From NCBI RefSeq assembly GCF_002514725.1, contig NZ_NTLB01000003.1:310001-374000 (forward strand): a DNA stretch of 64,000 nt. The letters are read 5' to 3'. The notes under the pieces were generated by a model. The model was given only the letters and a program-made list of their open reading frames with translations. It had not been told where the DNA came from and did not search any database. Both the position numbers and the translations under genes were made by a program. Of the stretch, positions 9,250-17,234 are shown in pieces (within the stretch, counting starts at the first letter, position 1; each line of letters starts with the position of its first letter). This stretch comes from Mangrovitalea sediminis (lineage in GTDB: Bacteria; Pseudomonadota; Gammaproteobacteria; Pseudomonadales; Oleiphilaceae).

Positions 9250-10506
9250 ATGGGCCCTTTTGATCACGACGAAGTCAGGAGACGCTTTCTCAAGCGCCTA
9301 TTCGAAGCTTCCGGCGCGGTCACCGTTGCCAGTCTCTTTCCCAGTCGCGTGCTGGCTGCGGAGGCGACGGCGGTCGTTCACGGTATGCATGTCTCTAAGG
9401 TCGGGGATGATGCCACGCTGACGCTGGATCTCAGCGGCGTTGCGGATCACCACATCTTTGCGCTGCCGAATCCTAATCGTCTGGTTATCGACCTTTCCCG
9501 TACGGGCATCCGTCAGGGCGTGACGCCGTCCATGGTGCAGGGCGGGGTGGTTAAGGATGTGCGCTATGCGCGCCGGCACGGCAATGATTTGCGTGTTGTC
9601 CTCGATCTGGATCGCTCGGTTCATGCGAGCGCGGTCATGTTGCAGCCGGGTGGGGGTTTTCCCTACTACCGCCTCGTGGTGGACCTCAACGCTTCCGGCA
9701 GGGCCGTTCCCGTTGCTCCCACGCAGCCTGCGCAACCGGTGATGACGGCGCAGGACCATAGCGGTCACCTGCGCGATGTGGTTGTCGTTATCGATCCGGG
9801 ACACGGCGGCAAGGACCCGGGGGCTATCGGTAAGCACGGGACCTTCGAGAAAGACGTCGTTTTGGCCATGGGACATCGGCTGCATAAGCTGTTGAATGCG
9901 GAAAAAGGCGTCCGTGCCGTAATGACCCGGGACAGCGACTTCTTCATTCCGTTGTATCACCGCGTGCAGATTGCCCATCATCATAAGGCAGACCTGTTCG
10001 TTTCCATTCACGCTGATGCTTCGACGGATCGGCGTGTGACCGGTTCCTCGGTATACATCCTGTCCGAGCATGGGGCGTCCAGTGTCATGGCGCGCCGTCT
10101 GGCGGAGCGGGAGAACCGTTCCGACCTGATCGGTGGGGTGAAGCTCAATGGTAAGAGCGATACCCTGGCTTCGGTGCTGTTGGATCTCTCCCAGACAGGC
10201 ACCCTGGAGGCCAGTGCGAACCTGGCGAGCGATATGCTGAAGAGGCTGGATCCGGTGGCGGGTGTTTTGTCCGACCGGGTGGAGCGTGCTGCCTTTGCTG
10301 TCCTCAAGTCGCCGGATATCCCTTCGGCGCTGGTGGAGACTGCATTTATCTCCAACCCCCAGGAAGAGCGTCGGCTGCGTTCGCCTGCCTTCCAGCATGA
10401 AATTGCTACGGCCCTGCACAAAGGCATCCGGGCCTACTTCGACGAATACGCGCCACCCGGCACCTTGCTGGCGGAAATGAATCAGAAGCGTAGCGTCATT
10501 GGTTAA
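9250..10506 (+). CDS. amiC: N-acetylmuramoyl-L-alanine amidase, AmiC type, Tat-exported
   Basis: Periplasmic zinc amidase that splits septal peptidoglycan so that daughter cells separate. The N-terminus has a twin-arginine motif (RRRFLKRLF) and a hydrophobic stretch ending near RVLAAEA, as in Tat-dependent E. coli AmiC. An AMIN septal-targeting domain (about residues 40-145) is followed by the Amidase_3 domain (about 175-400), with zinc and catalytic motifs IDPGHGGKDPGA, FEKDVVLAM, VSIHADAS and ALVETAFISNPQEE. The domain order is that of AmiA/B/C proteins. There is no LysM domain of the AmiB type, so AmiC is the better name. It stands alone rather than in the common tsaE-amiB-mutL group. Confidence 0.92.
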   Translation: MGPFDHDEVRRRFLKRLFEASGAVTVASLFPSRVLAAEATAVVHGMHVSKVGDDATLTLDLSGVADHHIFALPNPNRLVIDLSRTGIRQGVTPSMVQGGVVKDVRYARRHGNDLRVVLDLDRSVHASAVMLQPGGGFPYYRLVVDLNASGRAVPVAPTQPAQPVMTAQDHSGHLRDVVVVIDPGHGGKDPGAIGKHGTFEKDVVLAMGHRLHKLLNAEKGVRAVMTRDSDFFIPLYHRVQIAHHHKADLFVSIHADASTDRRVTGSSVYILSEHGASSVMARRLAERENRSDLIGGVKLNGKSDTLASVLLDLSQTGTLEASANLASDMLKRLDPVAGVLSDRVERAAFAVLKSPDIPSALVETAFISNPQEERRLRSPAFQHEIATALHKGIRAYFDEYAPPGTLLAEMNQKRSVIG

Positions 10507-10518
10507 GATGGGGTTTTT

Positions 10519-10558
10519 CGCCCTTTCACGAACAGGTTTCAGCGAGTCTGAAAGGGCG
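10519..10558. repeat. 10-bp perfect inverted repeat downstream of amiC
   Basis: CGCCCTTTCA (10519-10528) pairs with TGAAAGGGCG (10549-10558) across a 20-base loop. An alternative inner hairpin, TTTCAG with CTGAAA, uses part of the right arm, so the two folds exclude each other. Neither side has a clear T tract. It lies between the amiC stop and the convergent tRNA unit and probably ends or protects the amiC transcript. Confidence 0.5.
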
Positions 10559-10634
10559 CAATAACCGGTCCGAGTTGTCCCGAACGACAGTGATTCGGGG
10601 AAGGGAAGCTTGGTCGAACCGTGCGTCAGAAACG

Positions 10635-10663
10635 AAGAAAGCCGGCTAATAGCCGGCTTTCTT
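10635..10663 (-). terminator. Terminator of the downstream initiator tRNA copy
   Basis: A perfect 13-bp stem (AAGAAAGCCGGCT / AGCCGGCTTTCTT) with a 3-base loop lies five bases beyond the tRNA 3' end in the direction of transcription, followed on the minus strand by TTCGTTTC. This fits a rho-independent terminator with an interrupted U tract. Confidence 0.8.
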
Positions 10664-10667
10664 GTGT

Positions 10668-10744
<77 letters not shown>

Positions 10745-10759
10745 TCATCGTAAAACGAA

Positions 10760-10784
10760 GAAGGCCGACTAAACGCCGGCCTTC
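10760..10784 (-). terminator. Terminator of the upstream initiator tRNA copy
   Basis: GAAGGCCG (10760-10767) pairs with CGGCCTTC (10777-10784), an 8-bp GC-rich stem. On the minus strand it follows the tRNA 3' end at 10792 and precedes TTCGTTTTA. It resembles the terminator after the other copy, so the tRNA and its terminator look duplicated as one unit. Some read-through to copy 2 is possible. Confidence 0.7.
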
Positions 10785-10791
10785 CAAAATT

Positions 10792-10868
<77 letters not shown>

Positions 10869-10882
10869 TCAACGTGGGGCGT

Positions 10883-10911
10883 ATACTACTGCCCGTTTGG
10901 CAGGTCGTCAA
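10883..10911 (-). promoter_or_regulatory. Sigma-70 promoter for the initiator tRNA genes
   Basis: On the minus strand, TTGACG (10906-10911), a 17-bp spacer and TAGTAT (10883-10888) are followed by a GC-rich discriminator (ACGCCCC), a feature of growth-rate-controlled stable-RNA promoters. Transcription would start about 7 bases upstream of the tRNA. Confidence 0.7.
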
Positions 10912-10995
10912 GTGAATCGGCATAAAAAATTCAATACCTTGCGAATTAGAAGGCAACAGGCTAGAAAGAGAAGATTGTCAGAGAACGGTTTTCCG

Positions 10996-12051
10996 ATGTC
11001 GAACCCATCTTACCCCCGCCTTGAAGAATTAATCGAGCATGCGCGGCGCAACGAGGCGATTGCGCGCAAGTTGTTCGATATCGAAATTGAGGTAATGAAT
11101 CTTCAGGAAACGGGCGCTTATCTAGAGCGTTTGACGGATATGGTTCGTCAGCGTTTCACTTTGGACGAAGTCTGGCTTGTTCTGACCGATATCGAGTCCA
11201 ATCAGCGATTGAGCGAAGTTGTGCGAGAGCAGGGGGCTCTGGTCACGATCGTATCCATGCCGACCGTCGATTACATGCGGCAAACGCAAAACGCGCGTAC
11301 CCCGATTCTCCTGGACCAGCCCAGTGTGCTGAAACGTCTGGTTCCGGAGCACCTGCGTAAGAAACTCGGTTCCATGGCGGTGTTGCCCTTGTTGATGGAA
11401 AACCGGGTCATCGGTGCAATGGTGCTGGGGACCCGCGACAAGGCGCGCTATCAGCCGGGTATGGACAGCTTCTTTCTCCATCAGTTGGCCATCAAGGCGT
11501 CGGTGGGGCTCGACGGCGTCTGGGCCAGGGAGCAGCTTCGCCGACTTGCGACCCGTGATCCCCTGACCGGCCTGCGTAATCGCCGCGAGATGGAAGAGTT
11601 GCTGAAGCAGGAAATGAGCCGCGCCCGCCGCTATGGCCAGCCCTTATCGCTCGTGTTCATCGACTGCGACGATTTCAAGGCGGTCAACGATCGCTGGGGC
11701 CATGATTGCGGGGATGCCTATCTCTGTCACTTGGCGCGGCATTTGGGAGATCTGCTGCGAAAGGATGACACCATCTTCCGCTTCGCCGGTGACGAGTTCA
11801 TCGTATTGCTCCCCAACCAGCCGCAGTCGCGCGCCCTGTCCATCGCCGAGCGTATGTTGGATTATTTCGAGGAGACGCCGTTTCAGTATGGCGATAATCC
11901 GGTTTTTGTCCGTTTCAGTTACGGGGTGGCTTCTTTGGAGGACAACACCTTGCTGGAACCGGAGCGTCTCCTACGCCAGGCCGACCAGCGGCTTTACGAA
12001 ATGAAGCGTGAACGCAAACTGATGGGTGCCGCACCACTACCATCTGAATAA
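10996..12051 (+). CDS. Diguanylate cyclase with GAF-like/DUF484-like sensor
   Basis: Predicted cytosolic enzyme making cyclic di-GMP from two GTP. The N-terminal 180 residues begin with a helix (LEELIEHARRNEAIARKLFDIE) and resemble DUF484/GAF sensor domains. The GGDEF domain (about residues 185-345) has RDPLTGLRNRREMEE, the metal-binding stretch VFIDCDDFKAVND and the active-site motif AGDEF near residue 265, a common active variant. The inhibitory site RxxD (RKDD) sits five residues before it, so product inhibition is likely. Start ATG 10996 is chosen because the longer open frame begins opposite the tRNA genes. It converges with the AraC gene, with only four bases between their stop codons. 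Confidence 0.88.
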   Translation: MSNPSYPRLEELIEHARRNEAIARKLFDIEIEVMNLQETGAYLERLTDMVRQRFTLDEVWLVLTDIESNQRLSEVVREQGALVTIVSMPTVDYMRQTQNARTPILLDQPSVLKRLVPEHLRKKLGSMAVLPLLMENRVIGAMVLGTRDKARYQPGMDSFFLHQLAIKASVGLDGVWAREQLRRLATRDPLTGLRNRREMEELLKQEMSRARRYGQPLSLVFIDCDDFKAVNDRWGHDCGDAYLCHLARHLGDLLRKDDTIFRFAGDEFIVLLPNQPQSRALSIAERMLDYFEETPFQYGDNPVFVRFSYGVASLEDNTLLEPERLLRQADQRLYEMKRERKLMGAAPLPSE

Positions 12052-12055
12052 GCCC

Positions 12056-13060
12056 CTAGCGCTCGCCTTCCCGGTAAGCGCCTGGTGTAACGCCGGTCCA
12101 TTTCTTGAATGCCCGGTGAAAGGTGGAGGGTTCAGTAAAACCGACCAGGTGGGCAATCTCGTTGATTGCATAGTCGTGTCGGCTGAGATGATAGATGGCC
12201 TGGTCTCTCCGCAAGTTGTCCTTGATCTCCTGGAAGGACGTATTCTCCTCACGCAAGCGACGCCGCAGGGTTTGCGGACTCATACTCAGTTGCGCGGCAA
12301 TGGTTTCAAAGTCCGGAAGGCTCTCCGAAAAGTCTTTCCCGATAATCGCCCTGATACGGGCGGTAAAGCTGTTGCTGCCGTCCGGTCGCGCCAGCAGGTC
12401 TGCCGGGGACTTCTCCAGAAAGTGTTTCATTTCGCGTTCGTCACGAATCACCGGTGCGCTCAGGTAGCGGGAAAAAAATCGAAAGCCGGTGCGGGGTTGC
12501 TCGAAGCGGAGCGGGCAGTGGAAAAGGTGACGGTATTCATCCACATGCGAGGGGCTGGGATAGGCGAAAAAGGCTTCCTCGAGATCGATGCGTTGTCCGA
12601 TGAGCCAGCAGGACAGGCGATGCCAGATAACCAGTAGGCTTTCCTGCAGAAAATGGTCGGGGTCGTGCAGGCCTTCTTCCGACTCGATCTCCAGCCTGGC
12701 CAGGTTTCCTTCCTGGTACAGCACCACGTTGACGGGGTTTTCGAACAGGCCATAGAAGCTCTGCGCGCGCTTGTAGACACTCTCCAGTGTGTGACTGTGA
12801 ATGGCAAGATGGCACATCGTCGCGAAGGTGCCGGGCTTGCTGCGCAAGGGGGCGAATCCCATGAATTCGTCCTGCATGGTGGCCCACAGGACCTGCATCA
12901 GGCGCGTAAACTGTGTTCCAGTGACACGTATACGTTTGCCTTGTAACAGGTCTGGCGGGATGCCGGCGGAGCGTAGCATCTGCACGGTGTTGAAGCCCTT
13001 TTTCTCGGCGCCTCTGAGCGCGGCGCGGACAAAGTGCTCGGAAACCGTCAGTTCATCCAT
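12056..13060 (-). CDS. AraC-family transcriptional regulator
   Basis: Cytosolic DNA-binding regulator of 334 aa. An N-terminal ligand-sensing domain of the PF12625 type (about residues 15-200) is followed by a two-HTH AraC domain (about 235-330) with the conserved end GFTEPSTFHRAFKKWTGVTP. The start MDELTVSEHF is chosen; the frame continues 46 codons upstream without family similarity. It is transcribed away from the racemase-like gene at 13305, with 244 bp between them, so that gene is the most likely target. The ligand is unknown; relatives often respond to fatty acid or amino acid derivatives. Confidence 0.9.
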   Translation of the reverse strand: MDELTVSEHFVRAALRGAEKKGFNTVQMLRSAGIPPDLLQGKRIRVTGTQFTRLMQVLWATMQDEFMGFAPLRSKPGTFATMCHLAIHSHTLESVYKRAQSFYGLFENPVNVVLYQEGNLARLEIESEEGLHDPDHFLQESLLVIWHRLSCWLIGQRIDLEEAFFAYPSPSHVDEYRHLFHCPLRFEQPRTGFRFFSRYLSAPVIRDEREMKHFLEKSPADLLARPDGSNSFTARIRAIIGKDFSESLPDFETIAAQLSMSPQTLRRRLREENTSFQEIKDNLRRDQAIYHLSRHDYAINEIAHLVGFTEPSTFHRAFKKWTGVTPGAYREGER

Positions 13061-13304
13061 AGAGTGCCTATCGGGGTATCGGGGAAAAGCGAATTCATCA
13101 TAAGCACGTGATCGTTGATTGCAACTCCTGGCAGTGTGGTTCTGGTGGCCGAAAATGCCAATCGGTTTGATGCCTGTGGTCGTTGGTTCTATCGGCATTA
13201 TGCGGTGTAGTAGCAGCTATCGTCATAAATGACGGAATAGATATAGCAACCGCAGATGCACCACAATGCCTGTCTACAGTAACTTTCCAGATGCGAGTGA
13301 GTTT

Positions 13305-14444
13305 ATGCCTGGGCCATTATCGACACTGAAAATCCTCGATTTCACCACCCTCCTGCCAGGACCCTATGCCACCATGATGCTGGCCGATATGGGGGCGGAT
13401 GTCTTGCGGGTGGAATCGCCGACGCGCGTGGACCTGACCCGGGTTATGCCGCCCCATGACCAGGGCGTCGCTACGGCTCACAGTTATTTGAACCGCGGTA
13501 AACGATCCCTGGCCTTGGATCTCAAGCAGCCGGATAACGTTGAGGCGGTGAAAGCGCTGGTGCCGAAATTCGATATTGTCATCGAACAGTTCCGGCCGGG
13601 TGTGATGGATCGGTTGGGGCTTGGCTATGAAACCCTCAGGGCGATCAATCCCCGGCTCATCTATTGTTCGATCACCGGCTACGGCCAGACGGGCCCCTAT
13701 CGGAACCGGGCCGGCCATGACATCAACTATCTTTCTCTGGCAGGGGTGTCCGGTCATGGCGGTCGCCAGGATAGCGGCCCTCCACCGCTGGGGATTCAGG
13801 TGGCGGATGTTGCAGGAGGCTCACATCATGCCGTTATGGGTATCCTGGCCGCCGTCATTCACCGACAGCAGACAGGAGAAGGGCAGTTTATCGACATCAG
13901 CATGACCGATGCCGCATTTGCCCTGAATGCGATGGCCGGAGCTGCCTGCCTGGCGGGTCACCGCGATCCCGCTGCTGAAACCGAGATGCTCAATGGCGGC
14001 AGCTTTTACGACTATTACCGGACGGCAGACGATCGCTGGCTTTCCATCGGTAGTCTCGAGCCTCCCTTCATGAAACAGTTGTGTGAGATTATCGGCCAGC
14101 CTGAGCTCGTCAGTTACGGTTTGAGTCAGAATCCTGAACATCAACGTAAGCTCAAACAGGCGTTGCGTGACCGGATCGGTCAACGGACCCTGTCGGAGTG
14201 GCAATCGATCTTTGCGGAAGTCGATGCCTGCGTCGAACCGGTTTTGAGCATTCGTGAAGCGTCGGAGCATCCTCAATTGCAGGCCCGTCACATGGTTATC
14301 GAGGTGCCCCGGGAACGCGGAGAACCGCAGCGCCAGATCGGTTTTCCGATCAAGTTCGAAAAGACGGCCTGTCAGGCTGCTTATGCCGGTAAGGCAGTGG
14401 GGGCCGATAATGAAGCGGTGCTGGGGAGTTTGCCGGCGAAGTAG
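13305..14444 (+). CDS. CaiB/BaiF family protein, alpha-methylacyl-CoA racemase-like
   Basis: Family III CoA-transferase fold. The motif AGHDINYLSLAG and the following VADVAGG match the catalytic His/Asp region of alpha-methylacyl-CoA racemases, which interconvert R and S 2-methylacyl-CoA so that branched acids can enter beta-oxidation. Formyl-CoA or carnitine CoA-transferases of the same family usually differ here, so racemase is favoured but not proven. ATG 13305 (MPGPLSTLKILDF, 379 aa) fits the family start; an ATG at 13266 would add 13 residues. It is divergent from the AraC gene at 12056-13060. Confidence 0.83.
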   Translation: MPGPLSTLKILDFTTLLPGPYATMMLADMGADVLRVESPTRVDLTRVMPPHDQGVATAHSYLNRGKRSLALDLKQPDNVEAVKALVPKFDIVIEQFRPGVMDRLGLGYETLRAINPRLIYCSITGYGQTGPYRNRAGHDINYLSLAGVSGHGGRQDSGPPPLGIQVADVAGGSHHAVMGILAAVIHRQQTGEGQFIDISMTDAAFALNAMAGAACLAGHRDPAAETEMLNGGSFYDYYRTADDRWLSIGSLEPPFMKQLCEIIGQPELVSYGLSQNPEHQRKLKQALRDRIGQRTLSEWQSIFAEVDACVEPVLSIREASEHPQLQARHMVIEVPRERGEPQRQIGFPIKFEKTACQAAYAGKAVGADNEAVLGSLPAK

Positions 14445-14465
14445 CTTTGCTACGGTCGCGCCCTG

Positions 14466-15485
14466 TCAACGCCCCCGGAACTCCCCGGGAGTCAGGCCAC
14501 TCCAGCCCTTGAAGCTGCGGTGAAAGGAGCGAACTTCGCTGAATCCCAGGCGCAGGGCGATGTCGGGAATCGGCAGGGAGCTTTCGCGCAGGTAGTACTC
14601 GGCCAGTTCCCGTCGCTCCTCATCCAGCAGGCGTTGGTAGGACAACCCCTCCTGACTCAGCCGCCGCTGCAATGTCCGCGCGTTCATCCGTAAGTGTTCT
14701 GCGACCATATCCTGCCGGGTGATTCCTTGCTGGAGCTGGTGCCGGATGGCTTGTCGGACACGGTTGATTAGCGTGCTGTCGTCGTCCAGCGCCGCAATCT
14801 GGGTCATGGCGTGGGCTTCCAGGGTCTTACGAAGCAGGGGGTCTGGCTGGCGTAGAGGAATATCCAGCAAGCTACGGGGAAGGACGATACTGCTACTGGG
14901 GGCGCCGAAGGTGACGGGACAGCGCCAGCGCCGCTGATACTCCTGCTCCAGCTCAGGGCCTGGCGACGGCCTCTCCAGTGCGATTGCTGTGGCTGCCGCC
15001 TCGGGATAATCCCCCAGCCAGCGGGCGTAGTTGATCCAGGAGGCAAAAACGTTGTCGATCATCTGGGGACGCACCATGGGGTCTGGGTAGGCGCAATGCC
15101 AGCTCAGCTTTAGCTGATCCCCTTCCTGGTGCATGCGAGTCACGCCCATATCTCCCACCAGTTTCTCGTAAGGCCCTATACGTGCGACGGCCTCGCCCAA
15201 TGTCGAGCAACTCATGGTGATGTAGCCAAGCACGTTGTAGGAGCCGGGCTGCACATAATCCCCGCTGCGCAACCCCAGTAAAGGGTCTCCACTCATCAGC
15301 GTCAGTTCACGGATAAGTCGTTGAAACTGGCTGCCGTCAATGCGCTCACTGCCTTCATCCAATACGTCGGCCGACAGGCCGGCGGCGGCGAGCGCACCAA
15401 GCCAATCCAGCCCTTCGGCCTGCGCCAGACGCAAATACTGTCGCACGGCAGCGATGGAAGCGGTACCCAATGAGTCTGTCGTCAT
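14466..15485 (-). CDS. AraC-family transcriptional regulator next to the ether-lipid-like operon
   Basis: 339-aa regulator with an N-terminal PF12625-type domain (about residues 20-205) and a C-terminal double HTH (about 235-338) ending in GFSEVRSFHRSFKGWSGLTP. It is similar in plan to the regulator at 12056-13060, but the sequences differ throughout. It is divergent from the operon starting at 15617, with 131 bp between the starts, so it probably controls that operon and itself. From memory, P. aeruginosa PA3027 to PA3024 has the same arrangement of regulator, FAD oxidase, G3P dehydrogenase and kinase. Confidence 0.9.
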   Translation of the reverse strand: MTTDSLGTASIAAVRQYLRLAQAEGLDWLGALAAAGLSADVLDEGSERIDGSQFQRLIRELTLMSGDPLLGLRSGDYVQPGSYNVLGYITMSCSTLGEAVARIGPYEKLVGDMGVTRMHQEGDQLKLSWHCAYPDPMVRPQMIDNVFASWINYARWLGDYPEAAATAIALERPSPGPELEQEYQRRWRCPVTFGAPSSSIVLPRSLLDIPLRQPDPLLRKTLEAHAMTQIAALDDDSTLINRVRQAIRHQLQQGITRQDMVAEHLRMNARTLQRRLSQEGLSYQRLLDEERRELAEYYLRESSLPIPDIALRLGFSEVRSFHRSFKGWSGLTPGEFRGR

Positions 15486-15616
15486 GGCGTGTCGGACTGT
15501 GTGACGGAATTTGCCACCCGCAGTGTCGTGATCCGACAGTGCGAATAGATATCAGTTCTTTAGTATAACCGGCAATGATGGCTGCGTTTTGAGACGAATT
15601 CAGGAGAAATACCCAC

Positions 15617-17215
15617 ATGCGACGCTGGAATGGTTGGGGCGACGATCAGTTTCATATGGATTTGCCGGAAAATGGCCAGTCTTTTCTTGCTGAACGTATC
15701 GGTGACGGCCGTGCGTTGCCTGACGTCACGTTGTCGGAAGTTTGCCAGCAGGTGCCCGCGTCCCGTTTGCCCGCACATCCACTGGTCGTGACCAAGGCTG
15801 AAGATCGAGTCCGGCACGCGAGGGGGCAGAGTCTGCCCGATTGGCTGGCCGTGCGCAGCGGCGATATCGGTGTTTTCCCGGACGGGGTCGCTTATCCCGA
15901 AGACAGTGATCAGGTGTCTGAGTTACTGCGTTACGCGGCCGAACAGGATGTGACGCTCATTCCCTATGGTGGCGGTACCAGTGTCGCGGGGCACATCAAT
16001 CCGAGCCCGTCGCTGCGACCGGTGTTGACGGTTGACCTGGGGCGGATGAACCGGTTGCTGGACTTTGACAGCGATAGCCAGATCGCCACCTTTGGGGCCG
16101 GTACGCCTGGACCGCTGGTCGAATCCCAGTTACGCGCTCGCGGATACACCCTTGGGCATTTCCCGCAGTCCTTCGAGTTATCGACGGTTGGCGGCTGGGT
16201 GGCCAGCCGTTCCAGCGGTCAACAATCCCTGCGCTATGGTCGGATCGAACAGCTGTTCGCGGGCGGGCGCATGGAAACGCTCAGTGGCACGTTGACCCTG
16301 CCAGCCATTCCTGCCTCATCGGCAGGGCCCGACGTGCGGGAGATGGTGCTGGGCTCCGAGGGTCGGCTCGGTATTCTGACCGAGGTGAAAGTCCGGGTAA
16401 CGCCGCTGGCCGAGCGTGAGCGCTTCCATGTCGTCTTTTTCCCCGACTGGGATCGAGCCCGTACGGCCTCCCGTCGCCTGGTCCAGGCGCGTATCCCGCT
16501 CTCGATGATCCGTGTCAGTAATGCCATCGAAACCGAAACCCAACTGGCGCTGGCGGGCCATCCGGGGCAGGTCGGTCTGCTTGAGCGTTACCTGCGCTGG
16601 CGGGGGGCGGGGCAAGGCAAGTGCATGATGATGATCGGAACCACCGGTACACGGCGCCAGTGCCAAGCCGCGCTCAAGGATGCCCTGGCTGTTTCGCGCT
16701 CCTGTCGCGGGATTCATACCGGGACCTATCTGGGACGCAAGTGGGCCGAGAAGCGTTTCAATATGCCTTATCTGCGCGAAGCTCTGTGGAGACTGGGGTA
16801 TGCGGTCGACACGCTGGAAACCGCCACCAACTGGGAGAACGTCGATAACCTGCTCCACCGCATCGAACACAACCTGCAACATGGGTTGGAAGAGGCGGGC
16901 GAAAAAGTTCACGTCTTTACGCACCTTTCCCACTTCTATCCCCAGGGGTGCAGCATCTACACCACCTATGTCTACCGTGTGGCTGAAAGCTATGGGCAGA
17001 CACTGGAACACTGGGACCGCCTCAAACGCACGACCTCGGATCTTATCGTTCGGCACAAGGGCACCATCAGCCATCAACATGGGGTGGGTAAGGACCATGC
17101 GCCCTATCTGCCGATTGAAAAGGGGGCTCTCGCTATCACGGCGATCCGTTCGCTCTGTGACACCTTCGATCCCGACAAGCGCCTGAATCCGGGTACCTTG
17201 TTGCTGGACCCCTGA
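15617..17215 (+). CDS. FAD-linked oxidase, alkyldihydroxyacetonephosphate synthase-like
   Basis: Flavoprotein of the VAO/FAD_binding_4 family, 532 aa. The FAD-binding loop PYGGGTSVAGHINP is near residue 118 and GSEGRLGILTEVKVRVTP near 248. The C-terminal cap carries GTISHQHGVGKDHAPYL, closely matching the His-rich active site of eukaryotic alkyl-DHAP synthase (HHHG there, HQHG here), and ends in DPDKRLNPGTLL. Alkyl-DHAP synthase swaps the acyl chain of acyl-DHAP for a fatty alcohol, giving ether lipids; related enzymes oxidise hydroxy acids. AGGAG precedes the ATG. It is first of a three-gene operon; a glycerol-phosphate-type substrate is inferred from the neighbours. Confidence 0.82.
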   Translation: MRRWNGWGDDQFHMDLPENGQSFLAERIGDGRALPDVTLSEVCQQVPASRLPAHPLVVTKAEDRVRHARGQSLPDWLAVRSGDIGVFPDGVAYPEDSDQVSELLRYAAEQDVTLIPYGGGTSVAGHINPSPSLRPVLTVDLGRMNRLLDFDSDSQIATFGAGTPGPLVESQLRARGYTLGHFPQSFELSTVGGWVASRSSGQQSLRYGRIEQLFAGGRMETLSGTLTLPAIPASSAGPDVREMVLGSEGRLGILTEVKVRVTPLAERERFHVVFFPDWDRARTASRRLVQARIPLSMIRVSNAIETETQLALAGHPGQVGLLERYLRWRGAGQGKCMMMIGTTGTRRQCQAALKDALAVSRSCRGIHTGTYLGRKWAEKRFNMPYLREALWRLGYAVDTLETATNWENVDNLLHRIEHNLQHGLEEAGEKVHVFTHLSHFYPQGCSIYTTYVYRVAESYGQTLEHWDRLKRTTSDLIVRHKGTISHQHGVGKDHAPYLPIEKGALAITAIRSLCDTFDPDKRLNPGTLLLDP

Positions 17216-17234
17216 GCCGGGCGAGGACATGACG

